The notes under the pieces: model-generated
What the model saw: the letters and a program-made list of their open reading frames with translations, nothing else
The model's database searches: none
What the model was told of the DNA's origin: nothing
Made by a program: the position numbers and the translations under genes
Shown: one piece after another, positions 23,019 through 31,485 of the stretch
Position numbering within the stretch: position 1 is the stretch's first letter
Layout: every line of letters begins with the position of its first letter
NCBI RefSeq assembly: GCF_029011175.1
Contig: NZ_CP118946.1
Location: forward strand, 1,980,680-2,044,679
DNA length: 64,000 nucleotides
DNA from: Winkia neuii
Lineage (GTDB): Bacteria > Actinomycetota > Actinomycetes > Actinomycetales > Actinomycetaceae
Direction: 5' to 3'

Positions 23019-25661
23019 ATGGAGTTGAAGAAGTATCAAAACCGGGTGATCGCCGATCTAAAGGATTACCTCACGCAGGTTAACGAGCAGCCCACTCTGA
23101 GCGAAGCTTTCAAGATGTTTTGGGAGTCTCGCCATATTGAGGTTGGCACCCCGCAGATGCCTGGCTACCAGAATGTGATCGATGGCGTCCCGCACGTGTG
23201 TTACAAGGTCCCAACTGGTGGTGGGAAGACGTTTTTGGCGTGTGCGTCGGTGAAGCCGATTTTCGAGGCTTTGCCGCCGACGCGGAAACAGGCTGTGGTG
23301 TGGCTGGTGCCCTCGGATTCGATTTTGACGCAGACGTTGGCGGCGTTGAAGAATCCCTCGCACCCGTATCGGCAGAAGTTGAATACTGATTTCGGTGGCC
23401 GGGTTGAGGTGTATTCGAAGGAAGAACTGCTGGCGGGGCAGAATTTCAGTCCGTCGACGGTGGCTGAGCAGTTGTCGGTGATGGTGCTCTCGTATGACTC
23501 ATTTAGGACACGAACGAAGGATGGTCGTAAGGCATACCAAGCGAACGGGAATCTCGCCTCGTTCGCGACTGCGTTTGGTGCCCCGGAGCAGCCGATCGAG
23601 AATGCGGATGAGACGGCTTTATTTCAGGTGATTAACCAGTTGAATCCGGTTGTGATCGTGGATGAGTCGCACCATGCGACGAGCACGTTGAGCCAGGAGA
23701 TGCTCACGGATTTCAACCCAGCGTTCATTCTTGATCTGACCGCGACCCCGAAGCGGCAAGCGAACGTGATCTCGTATGTGGATGCGCTCTCGCTCAAGAA
23801 CGAGAGCATGGTCAAACTTCCGGTCATCGCATATAACCGGGCGTCGCAAAAGGATGTTGTCACGGATGCGATCGATCTTCGCCGTTCTCTAGAGGTCGCT
23901 GCTACACAGCAGTATGAAAGTGGTGGCGCTTATATTCGACCGATCGTGTTGTTTCAGGCTCAGCCGAAGACGAGCGAGGATGCGACTTCATTTGAGCGGT
24001 TGCGTGACAAGCTCGTCAAGGCGGGTATTCCTGCCGAGCAGATCGCGATTAAGACCGCCGACGTAAACGAGCTCAAGGGCGTGGATCTGCTCAGCGAAGA
24101 GTGTCCGATCAGGTTCATCATCACGGTGAACGCGTTGAAGGAAGGTTGGGATTGTCCCTTCGCCTACATTCTGGCGTCGTTGGCGAACAAAACCAGCCAG
24201 GTTGATGTTGAACAGATCCTTGGCCGTGTTTTGCGCCAACCCCACGCCAGGAAGCAGCCGAACACGTTGTTGAACATGAGCTACGTGTTGACCTCCTCGA
24301 ACGATTTCGGCGCCACGCTCAAACAGATCGTTGCCGGGCTCAACAGCGCAGGATTCTCCAAGCGTGACTTCCGTGCAGCCGATCAAGTCGCTTTCGATTT
24401 CACTGGCGCGAGTCAGCCAAGCAAACCCGCCCCAACGTCTCCAGTCCCAGAGGATAGTGTGGACGTTGAAGAGTTCTTGGAGTTCGATGAGCAGGAAGTT
24501 GCAGCTGATCTGGATGCGCGAGAAAAATCCGCTAGTTCACCAGAGCCTTCGGCGGATCCGACGGTGGCTTCGATGATCGAGCAGGCCGCTCAGCAAGGTG
24601 TGGACTATGAGCAGGAGGCCGAAGAAGCTGCACAGATGGGTGAGGGCTTCGTGCCTTCAGATTTGGAGGATGCTGTGGACACAAGCTTCGTGAACCCCGA
24701 ATTCGCTGACGAGATCGCGACCCTTCGCCTTCCCCAATTCGTCATTCAAGAACCCGGATCAGCATTGTTCCCGACCGCTCATGAGGGATACAACGAGCTC
24801 AAGCACGAGGCGCTAGCCGGTGACTTCGACTTGGCTACGAAAGACATCGATATCGACTTGTCGACGGCAGACGAGCAGATGTACAAGATCGACGTGCGAA
24901 AAGACTCAGAGGTTCCTAAAGCCTTCCGGATGTCGAGCACCGACCAAAAGTTCATGCGCGAACACTTCTCGAAACTGAGCATCGAAGGACAAAAACGTAA
25001 CACAGCTGAAGCGATCTACCAACGGATCAAACCGATCAATTCGATCACTGACTCTGACCTGCGGGCATACATCGTGCGGACGGTTGAAGCGTTCGGCACC
25101 GAGCAGCTGCTGACCTATCAAGAGCACCCGCATGCGGTAGCAAGCAAGGTCAAGCAGAAAATTGACGGTCTTTTGGAAGCGCATAAGGTCAAGAGATTCT
25201 ATGAGGACATCGAGACCCGACGCGTTGATGTTCAACAACTCTATGCGTTCCCGAAAGCGATCCAGCCTATTCATGCCTCCTCCCTGATTGGCGGCTCCCT
25301 GTATGAGGCCGAAGACAAGATGAACGGCTTTGAGCTCGAACTCGCTGGTCGCTTCTCTGGAATGGACAACGTTCGCTGGTGGCACCGGATCATTGAACGC
25401 AAGGGCTTTTGCCTCAACGGTCCGTTCAACCACTACCCAGATTTCGTCGTGATGACCACCAACGGCACCATCGTGGTCGTCGAGACCAAGGGTGAACATT
25501 TGAAAAACGACGATTCTAACCGCAAGATCAGGCTCGGGCGGGCGTGGGCGAACATGTCTGGCAATGGCTACCGCTACTACATGGTCTTCGAGGACGGAGT
25601 CACTCCACCTGACGGGGCGGTCACTTTGTCGGAGCTCGTGCGTATCCTCGAAAAGCTGTAG
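23019..25661 (+). CDS. res: Type III restriction endonuclease subunit (Res)
   Basis: 880 residues. SF2 helicase motifs are complete: Walker A KVPTGGGKTF, VIVDESHH (DESH), LTATPKR, and motif VI VEQILGRVLRQP. An acidic, Glu-rich insertion follows (about residues 470-560). The C-terminal endonuclease domain has YPDFVVMTTNGTIVVVETKG, giving the PD ... ExK residues. Works with Mod to cut DNA between inversely oriented sites in an ATP-dependent way. AAGGAG is seven bases before the ATG at 23019. The hamA-like gene follows after 31 bases with its own GGGAGAAG site. Confidence 0.95.
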   Translation: MELKKYQNRVIADLKDYLTQVNEQPTLSEAFKMFWESRHIEVGTPQMPGYQNVIDGVPHVCYKVPTGGGKTFLACASVKPIFEALPPTRKQAVVWLVPSDSILTQTLAALKNPSHPYRQKLNTDFGGRVEVYSKEELLAGQNFSPSTVAEQLSVMVLSYDSFRTRTKDGRKAYQANGNLASFATAFGAPEQPIENADETALFQVINQLNPVVIVDESHHATSTLSQEMLTDFNPAFILDLTATPKRQANVISYVDALSLKNESMVKLPVIAYNRASQKDVVTDAIDLRRSLEVAATQQYESGGAYIRPIVLFQAQPKTSEDATSFERLRDKLVKAGIPAEQIAIKTADVNELKGVDLLSEECPIRFIITVNALKEGWDCPFAYILASLANKTSQVDVEQILGRVLRQPHARKQPNTLLNMSYVLTSSNDFGATLKQIVAGLNSAGFSKRDFRAADQVAFDFTGASQPSKPAPTSPVPEDSVDVEEFLEFDEQEVAADLDAREKSASSPEPSADPTVASMIEQAAQQGVDYEQEAEEAAQMGEGFVPSDLEDAVDTSFVNPEFADEIATLRLPQFVIQEPGSALFPTAHEGYNELKHEALAGDFDLATKDIDIDLSTADEQMYKIDVRKDSEVPKAFRMSSTDQKFMREHFSKLSIEGQKRNTAEAIYQRIKPINSITDSDLRAYIVRTVEAFGTEQLLTYQEHPHAVASKVKQKIDGLLEAHKVKRFYEDIETRRVDVQQLYAFPKAIQPIHASSLIGGSLYEAEDKMNGFELELAGRFSGMDNVRWWHRIIERKGFCLNGPFNHYPDFVVMTTNGTIVVVETKGEHLKNDDSNRKIRLGRAWANMSGNGYRYYMVFEDGVTPPDGAVTLSELVRILEKL

Positions 25662-25692
25662 GCGGGAAGGACACCTTTTGGGAGAAGACGAG

Positions 25693-26613
25693 ATGGCACA
25701 GGCAACGATCACGCCAACGCTGCGCGGTGACACGTTCGCGTCCACGTTCACCGAGGTGACGCATTCGAACACGTTAGGTCTTCGAAACGACGAACAGTTA
25801 CGCCTGTTCCATCTGTCTGTCCAAAACAACCGCTTCGACCACACAGCCCTCGTCAAGTTCCTCAAACGCAACCTTGGACGCTATGTCTTCTCGCGTGCCG
25901 AATACGAAGGCTACAAGCAACGAGACGATCTCGAAGAAGTCGCTCTCGACGCTGTGAACCTAATGCGTTCACAACAAGACGGCATGGGGTTAGGTGAAAT
26001 CTTGCTCTACGTCCTGCTCGAACAAATCCTCGAAGCACCCAAAGTGTTGAGCAAGATCGAGCTCAACCAGGCCCGAGGCCAGATCCACAGCCGCTGTGAC
26101 GCCATCCACCTGCTCACACCAGACGGTCAGCGAACCACCAGCAGCATCGTGTTTGGAACCTCCAGCGTGGTCGGCAACATTGGGGATGCCATCACTGCAG
26201 CATTCGAGCGCGTCGTAGACATCGAAAAGAACCGAACACGCGAAGTTCAGCTCGCTGAGAATACCGTGTTCACCAAGACCCTCGACGAAACGACCGCAGG
26301 ATACGTGAAGGATCTGTTGATCCCGAAGCCGGGTGGGGCACCCGTGTTCGATACTGCCTATTCGATGTTCCTGGGCTACGACATCGGTTTAGATCCAAAG
26401 AACTATGGCAACCAGCAGTATCGGTCTGCACTCGATCAGAAAATGCAGGGTGATATCGCCGCGCACGCCCAAATGATCGCCAACGAGATCAACACCCGAA
26501 ACCTAGATAACTACTCGTTCTACATTTACGTTTTGCCCCTCAATGAAGTAGACGTTGACGCGGTCGCAATCATGGATGGGCTCGTGGGCGGGCAAGGTGG
26601 TAGCCATGTCTGA
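25693..26613 (+). CDS. hamA: HamA-like DUF1837 protein (Hachiman), nuclease motif apparently lost
   Basis: 306 residues. The DUF1837 core is recognisable: GLGEILLYVLLEQILEAPKVLSKIEL, then SRCDAIHL with Asp136. In family members this is followed by a strand with a Gly-Glu-(Ser/Ala)-Lys motif supplying nuclease residues; here the place reads IVFGTSSVVG, with Thr156 and Ser158 where Glu and Lys are expected. The rest of the domain looks well kept. HamA is the nuclease partner of the HamB helicase in Hachiman defence. The start at 25693 is chosen by GGGAGAAG upstream. The gene overlaps hamB by eight bases. Confidence 0.82.
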   Translation: MAQATITPTLRGDTFASTFTEVTHSNTLGLRNDEQLRLFHLSVQNNRFDHTALVKFLKRNLGRYVFSRAEYEGYKQRDDLEEVALDAVNLMRSQQDGMGLGEILLYVLLEQILEAPKVLSKIELNQARGQIHSRCDAIHLLTPDGQRTTSSIVFGTSSVVGNIGDAITAAFERVVDIEKNRTREVQLAENTVFTKTLDETTAGYVKDLLIPKPGGAPVFDTAYSMFLGYDIGLDPKNYGNQQYRSALDQKMQGDIAAHAQMIANEINTRNLDNYSFYIYVLPLNEVDVDAVAIMDGLVGGQGGSHV

Positions 26614-29245
26614 CAAGCAAGTAACAGTCGGCGATCTCGTATTTGCCGACATCGACTCCAACGAATTCCTCAAACAGCTGTACGCCAACCTGCTCCACAA
26701 CTACGGCTTACATCGATTAGGGCTGGCGAATCGTCAACCATACGACGTGGATCTTGAAGCCGCCCTGCGGTTCGCTGACCTGCTCTCGAAATCAACCCAC
26801 CCCACCAACCGTGACCAGCATAGGGTATGGGCGCAAGAAATCGCGCTCCTCTGCCACATCCTGTATCCGAATGATCCCCGCACGAAAGCATACGTTCCTG
26901 CAATCTTCACCACGCTAGGCAACTACCCAGGCCTGAAGCAGCTGGGCGTGACTTCCGATGCAGGCATCCTCGACGCCGCATTCAACGCCTACCAAGCCGA
27001 ATACCTCACCGTACCCGGTGATAGGTCGATGAAGTTCTTCGCGCCGCAAAAGAAAATCTACGACCGCCTCACTGACGGCAAGTTTTCCTTCTCAGCCCCA
27101 ACATCCTTGGGCAAGTCCTTCATCATGCGCACCTTCATCACCAACCAGATCAAATCCGGGGTGAAGGCCAACTTTGCGATCATCGTGCCGTCAAAAGCGC
27201 TGATCAACGAGACGCGCTCGAAACTGATCGCTGACCTTGGCGAAGACCTAGAACGACACAACTACCGAATCGTCAGTGCTGCAGGTGACATCGTGCTCGA
27301 AGGCGATCACAACTTCATCTTCGTACTCACCCCAGAACGCCTGCTTTACCTTCTGATCGGCAAACCTGCGATCGAATTCGAGTACGTCTTTTTCGACGAA
27401 TCACACAAACTCTCAGGCAAGAACAGCCGCGCCCCGTTCTACTACCAAACCGTGACAATCCTTCAACACCGCCACAAGCCACCACACTTCGTCTTCGCTT
27501 CACCCAACATTCCCAACCCAGAGGTATTCCTAAGGCTGGTTGACCCTAACTCTGACGAGAATGAAACCAACGCGGTCGCAACCCAGTATTCGCCAGTCGC
27601 ACAATTCAAATACCTCGTCAACCTGCACGAGAACACCATCTCCAGCTACAACGACCACACCCAAGAATTCACGCACCTAGCCTCACTTCAAGCTCAGGAC
27701 GCTACCGCACAGGGCATAACCCGATTTGTTAGTGAATCATCACAAGGTTCAGATCACCGTGGGCAAACCATCGTGTTCCATTCTGCCCGACATCACGCAG
27801 TGCAAGCGGCGCGTGCCTATGCCCAGGGTATGGCAGACCTCAATGATAAAGACTTGGACGCTCTCGCAAAAGACATCGAACGCGACGTCCACGAGGACTA
27901 CTACCTCAGCGGTCTTATCCGTAGAGGCGTCAGCTACCACATCGGCTACCTTCCACCAGCAATCCGCGAACGCATCGAAGGTCTGTTCCGCGAAGGCAAA
28001 ATCTCGACAATATTTTGTACCAGCACGCTTCTAGAAGGAGTCAACCTTCCCGCCGACAACCTCGTCATCACAACCAACAAAATCGGCAGAGCAGGAATGA
28101 CAGCAGTCGACTTCAAGAACCTGATCGGCCGAGTCGGGCGTATCGAGTTCAACCTCTACGGCAACGTATTCATCATCGTGGGCGACCAACTTGCATCCGA
28201 GCAAAAGGCCAAGGAACTCCTACAAGCGAACGTTCCTGCACAGAAGTTATCTGTGCAAACTGACTCACAAATTATCAGCAAGAAAATGAAGCAAGGTGTC
28301 GTCAAGGATCTACAGGAAGGTCGCATCGAATTCTCCAAAGGGAATGAGAGCTATGAGCGTTATGATATGAAACGCAAATTCGGTCTCATGCTCTTGCGCG
28401 ACATCACTACCGGACGTCAAAGCCTGGTGCGTGAAGAATTCTCCGACTACCTCGACGACCAAACCGTCAGCCGAATCCGAGAGTCCTTCGCGCAAAGAGA
28501 AGGGCAACAAGATGACGATATCAATGTCTCCGTTGACCAGGCAGAAGCGCTGACGTACGCAATCCAAGCTGGACTCCAGTATCCACAACTTTCTCCAAAC
28601 GGAAAGTTCAGTTACGACGAGACCCTCGCGTTTCTTCAGCGGCTTGCCTCAATCTTCAAATGGCGAATTTACAATCCCGAGACGTTAGGGAGAACAACCA
28701 AGGGAAGTGACCAACTCGCTATGCTGTCCTGGTACACCGTCCTCCTGTTGCAGTGGATGGAGGGACACGGTTTGCGTTCCATCATGAATCGTGCAATCGA
28801 GCATCACCGGAAAACTGGAATTGTGTGGATCAATCGGCAACCGAATCGCTACCTAGATTCGAAAGAACACCGAAACCTTGTTTTTAGTGACACGCTTGAA
28901 GCTATTGAGCAAGTAATCCTTTTTGAGCTATCGAATTACTTTCTTAAATTCTCCAACGAATACAAGAAGGTCCACGGAAAAGAGCAGTTCGACAACGACT
29001 GGTACGAGTACATCGAATACGGCACGACAAAGCAGGAAACCATCCTTCTCCAACGACTCGGATTCACCCGCGAGAGCGCCACCTACATTCGAACCAACGT
29101 CTTCAATGCGATCTTCCTTCACGAAGGAAAGCCCTACCTGAACCCGATTCTCCTCGAAAGCTCGAACATCAACGTCCGCAAAGAAGCCAACGAAATCAGA
29201 TACAACGTGCCAGAAGCCTTCTCGATGCCAGCTTTTATGTTCTAA
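26606..29245 (+). CDS. hamB: HamB-like helicase (Hachiman)
   Basis: 879 residues, Ski2/RecQ-like SF2 helicase: Walker A APTSLGKSF at about residue 170, FFDESHK (DESH), FCTSTLLEGVNLPADN (motif V) and NLIGRVGRIEFN (motif VI). The N-terminal ~150 residues and the C-terminal ~300 residues are helical and family-specific. HamB senses aberrant DNA and licenses HamA activity in characterised Hachiman systems. The start ATG lies within the end of hamA (eight-base overlap), a typical hamAB arrangement. All ATPase motifs are intact. It is the last gene of the six-gene operon. Confidence 0.88.
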   Translation: MSDKQVTVGDLVFADIDSNEFLKQLYANLLHNYGLHRLGLANRQPYDVDLEAALRFADLLSKSTHPTNRDQHRVWAQEIALLCHILYPNDPRTKAYVPAIFTTLGNYPGLKQLGVTSDAGILDAAFNAYQAEYLTVPGDRSMKFFAPQKKIYDRLTDGKFSFSAPTSLGKSFIMRTFITNQIKSGVKANFAIIVPSKALINETRSKLIADLGEDLERHNYRIVSAAGDIVLEGDHNFIFVLTPERLLYLLIGKPAIEFEYVFFDESHKLSGKNSRAPFYYQTVTILQHRHKPPHFVFASPNIPNPEVFLRLVDPNSDENETNAVATQYSPVAQFKYLVNLHENTISSYNDHTQEFTHLASLQAQDATAQGITRFVSESSQGSDHRGQTIVFHSARHHAVQAARAYAQGMADLNDKDLDALAKDIERDVHEDYYLSGLIRRGVSYHIGYLPPAIRERIEGLFREGKISTIFCTSTLLEGVNLPADNLVITTNKIGRAGMTAVDFKNLIGRVGRIEFNLYGNVFIIVGDQLASEQKAKELLQANVPAQKLSVQTDSQIISKKMKQGVVKDLQEGRIEFSKGNESYERYDMKRKFGLMLLRDITTGRQSLVREEFSDYLDDQTVSRIRESFAQREGQQDDDINVSVDQAEALTYAIQAGLQYPQLSPNGKFSYDETLAFLQRLASIFKWRIYNPETLGRTTKGSDQLAMLSWYTVLLLQWMEGHGLRSIMNRAIEHHRKTGIVWINRQPNRYLDSKEHRNLVFSDTLEAIEQVILFELSNYFLKFSNEYKKVHGKEQFDNDWYEYIEYGTTKQETILLQRLGFTRESATYIRTNVFNAIFLHEGKPYLNPILLESSNINVRKEANEIRYNVPEAFSMPAFMF

Positions 29246-29388
29246 CCCCCGCACTAGGTACCCGCTAACGCAAGCCCACCAGCAGACCCCCTCAACCAGA
29301 AACGTGCACCTGCGGCGCGGACGTCATGGCGACGAGCACCAGATCACCGGACGTCCAGCCCCCCAACGAACAGCCTCAGAAACGACAA

Positions 29389-29409
29389 AACCCCTGCTCA
29401 ACAGGGGTT
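29389..29409 (-). terminator. Minus-strand terminator in the junction gap
   Basis: AACCCCTG and CAGGGGTT pair around a five-base loop; on the minus strand the stem is followed by TTGTCGTTT. No minus-strand gene is visible to its right, so it may be left over from a lost gene or act weakly on hamB transcripts. Confidence 0.4.
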
Positions 29410-29577
29410 CAAGGGCTCATGCGGCTTTTATCATTTTCGACGTCTAAGTATCCAAGAGAGGGCAACCACGAAGGAAGCTTGCTTTCGGTCGTTGTTATCC
29501 CGAACGCAAAAGGGTCGTAGGGGCAGTAGGGCGAAACAGCCACCTCAAAAAGCAACCGGCACAACTATTAGCTCCCT

Positions 29578-29617
29578 TGTTGATTTCACCCAAACGCATC
29601 AACACATTTCCTACACT
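29578..29617 (+). promoter_or_regulatory. Predicted operator/promoter of the polyol dehydrogenase gene
   Basis: TGTTGAT (29578-29584) and ATCAACA (29598-29604) form an inverted repeat with 13 bases between; TACACT at 29612-29617 is a plausible -10. It lies 68 bases before the dehydrogenase start. Confidence 0.4.
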
Positions 29618-29684
29618 TGTGAATGGCGGGCTGCAGGTTAGTTCGCCCGGCTACGATGCCGCGTCGATGTAGGAGGAAATCAAA

Positions 29685-30725
29685 ATGGCTACCTATGACA
29701 TTCCTAAGACAATGCGAGCGAACGTGCTGCTTGGGCAGCAGAAAATGCAGATGGAGGAACGGCCCGTTCCTACGCCCTCGGCCGGGCAATTACTGATCAA
29801 AGTACTTTCGGTGGGCGTGTGTGGTTCCGACGTGCACTACTACAAAACCGGTGAATGCGCCGGCTTCCAGGTAGAAGAGCCGCTAATCCTAGGCCACGAA
29901 GCATCCGGCGTAGTGGTTGCAGCCGGAAGCCCGGAGGATGAAAACCGCGTCGGCGAACGCGTCTCAATCGACCCGCAAGTGCCCTGCCGGAAATGCCGCT
30001 ACTGCAAGACCGGTCATCTAAACCTGTGCCCACAAATGCAGTTTTACGCTACTCCCCCGGTCGACGGCACATTCTGTGACTACGTGTTAGCGCCAGCAGA
30101 TTTTGCCTTCACCGTCCCAACCCAGATGAGCAACAACGCGGCCGCACTTCTTGAACCCTTCAACGTCGGCTTGTGGGCAAACATGGAAGCCCACACCACT
30201 TTGGGTTCCCGCGTTTACATCACCGGTGCGGGCCCGATCGGTACCCTGACCGCATTGGCGGCCAAGAGCTTCGGAGCATCGGAAATCATCGTTTCCGAGC
30301 CCAACCCCACCAGGCGGGAAATGATCCTAAAACACGGCGCGACCAAAGTCGTCGACCCCACCGAGGACGGATTCACAACGGACGGCATCGAAGCTGACGT
30401 TTTCATTGAATGCACCGGAGTAACCGACGCCATCCAGTCCGGCCTCTACGCGTTAGCCCCCGCAGGCACCTGCGTGTTCGTAGGCATGGGCTCAAACATT
30501 GTGCCCCTTGACGTTGCCCGAATTTCCGTGCGCGAATTGATCGTGACCGGCCTGTTCCGCTACGTACACACCTGGCCTAAGTCGATCGCCGCCGCAAGTC
30601 AGCCCTTCGTAAATTTGGACGAGCTAGTAACTGCCGAGTTCACCCTTGAAGAGGCCGAAGAGGCCCTAACTTCGACGGGCGATCCTACCTCGTTAAAGTC
30701 CGTCGTAGTGGTAAACAAGGAATAG
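29685..30725 (+). CDS. Zinc-dependent polyol dehydrogenase (sorbitol/xylitol type)
   Basis: 346 residues, medium-chain dehydrogenase. Catalytic zinc ligands are seen in GVCGSDVHY and GHEASGVV, and the structural zinc Cys cluster in CRKCRYCKTGHLNLC. The Rossmann motif is ITGAGPIGTLTA. Overall pattern (FDYV-like CDYVLAPADF, EPFNVGLWA) is that of sorbitol, xylitol or L-iditol dehydrogenases, oxidising a sugar alcohol to a ketose with NAD. The true substrate is not clear; a xylose locus lies 12 kb away. TAGGAGG is nine bases before the ATG. Confidence 0.88.
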   Translation: MATYDIPKTMRANVLLGQQKMQMEERPVPTPSAGQLLIKVLSVGVCGSDVHYYKTGECAGFQVEEPLILGHEASGVVVAAGSPEDENRVGERVSIDPQVPCRKCRYCKTGHLNLCPQMQFYATPPVDGTFCDYVLAPADFAFTVPTQMSNNAAALLEPFNVGLWANMEAHTTLGSRVYITGAGPIGTLTALAAKSFGASEIIVSEPNPTRREMILKHGATKVVDPTEDGFTTDGIEADVFIECTGVTDAIQSGLYALAPAGTCVFVGMGSNIVPLDVARISVRELIVTGLFRYVHTWPKSIAAASQPFVNLDELVTAEFTLEEAEEALTSTGDPTSLKSVVVVNKE

Positions 30726-30737
30726 GTTCACCTTTCT

Positions 30738-30768
30738 GGTAGCCAGGGCCTATTCCGCCTTGGCTACC
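30738..30768. terminator. Hairpin between converging genes
   Basis: GGTAGCCA...GGC pairs with GCC...TGGCTACC around a short loop. It overlaps the last codons of the DUF4232 gene and can serve both converging genes. No T-run follows. Confidence 0.4.
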
Positions 30769-31355
30769 GGAGCGACCGACGCGTTTACGACCTCGGAAGA
30801 ACACACCGCAACCTCAAAATCAGTGCTTAGCGCATTCCGCTCCTCGGGAGGGTAGACCTTAAGCGCCACACTCTTTTGCGGGTTACATCCCTCAAAGTTC
30901 TGCGCGTTAGCAATCTGAAGATTGCTGGTAGCATGCTCCCCGGACTGCAGGGTTATGAGCTCTTTAGCGTCGCCCTGACGCTTAGCCGGTTCGCCGATCT
31001 GATCCCCGCCTGCATCAGTAAAGGAGACTCCGGGGAAACCGTAAATATTGCAGCTCTCCTTCGAAATGTTGGTTAGTTTCAGCTGGTAATACTGTGACCC
31101 TGCACCCGCGCCCCCCTCGGGCTGGACAACTTCCAATTTCAGCCCCTTAGAGCGGCAACGCTTCGGTTTGCCCTGCGGCGTTGCTTCCTTCTCTAGAGGG
31201 CGGGCCGATTGACTCTGGCTGCTCTGTTCCTTTGGCGAAGCAGTACTGGCATTACTTACCCCAGCGGAGCGGTTAGCTGAACCCGCGCACCCGGCAAGCC
31301 CTACCAGAGCTAGTAGTACGCACACGCCAGCGGCACCTTTTTGCTGTGTCTTCAT
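30750..31355 (-). CDS. DUF4232 lipoprotein
   Basis: 201 residues. The N terminus has a lipoprotein signal with lipobox LVGLAGC, then a Ser/Gln-rich linker. The C-terminal 130 residues match DUF4232: LKLEVVQPEGGAGAGSQYYQLKLTNISKESCNIYGFPGVSF, with the conserved Cys and GFPGV. Such proteins are common exported lipoproteins in actinobacteria; function is unknown. The start at 31355 has TAGGCT seven bases before it, so the mRNA may be leaderless. Confidence 0.85.
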   Translation of the reverse strand: MKTQQKGAAGVCVLLALVGLAGCAGSANRSAGVSNASTASPKEQSSQSQSARPLEKEATPQGKPKRCRSKGLKLEVVQPEGGAGAGSQYYQLKLTNISKESCNIYGFPGVSFTDAGGDQIGEPAKRQGDAKELITLQSGEHATSNLQIANAQNFEGCNPQKSVALKVYPPEERNALSTDFEVAVCSSEVVNASVAPVAKAE

Positions 31356-31485
31356 ACCAGTAAGCCTAGAGGGCGAAGCTTGGGTGTGCATTGGCAAGAA
31401 AGCAATAGCTATGTATCTTGCCAACCTGGTTTAAAGGTTTGGGTCACCTTTGGTGGACCCCAAACTCAGAGTAATTTACTTACTC

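Larger units (their letters stand above)
29246..29684. other. Junction between mobile region and chromosome, no gene
   Basis: A 439-base gap. It holds a hairpin at 29389-29409 and an inverted repeat at 29578-29604 (separate entries). A short open frame at 29326-29520 has no recognisable product. This is where the prophage/defence region gives way to metabolic genes, so an attachment site might lie here, but the second copy would be outside the window. Confidence 0.4.

Noticed and set aside
24906-25871. 321-codon minus-strand frame opposite the end of res
   Set aside because: The plus-strand Res nuclease domain is convincing; the antisense frame has no recognisable domain.
29389-29420. GGGGTTCAAGGG, which resembles a tRNA T-arm and might mark an att site
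   Set aside because: No cloverleaf could be formed around it; no tRNA gene was found anywhere in the window.
29326-29520. 64-codon frame in the junction gap, possibly an integrase remnant
   Set aside because: No integrase motif is visible; it contains the terminator hairpin and is treated as non-coding.
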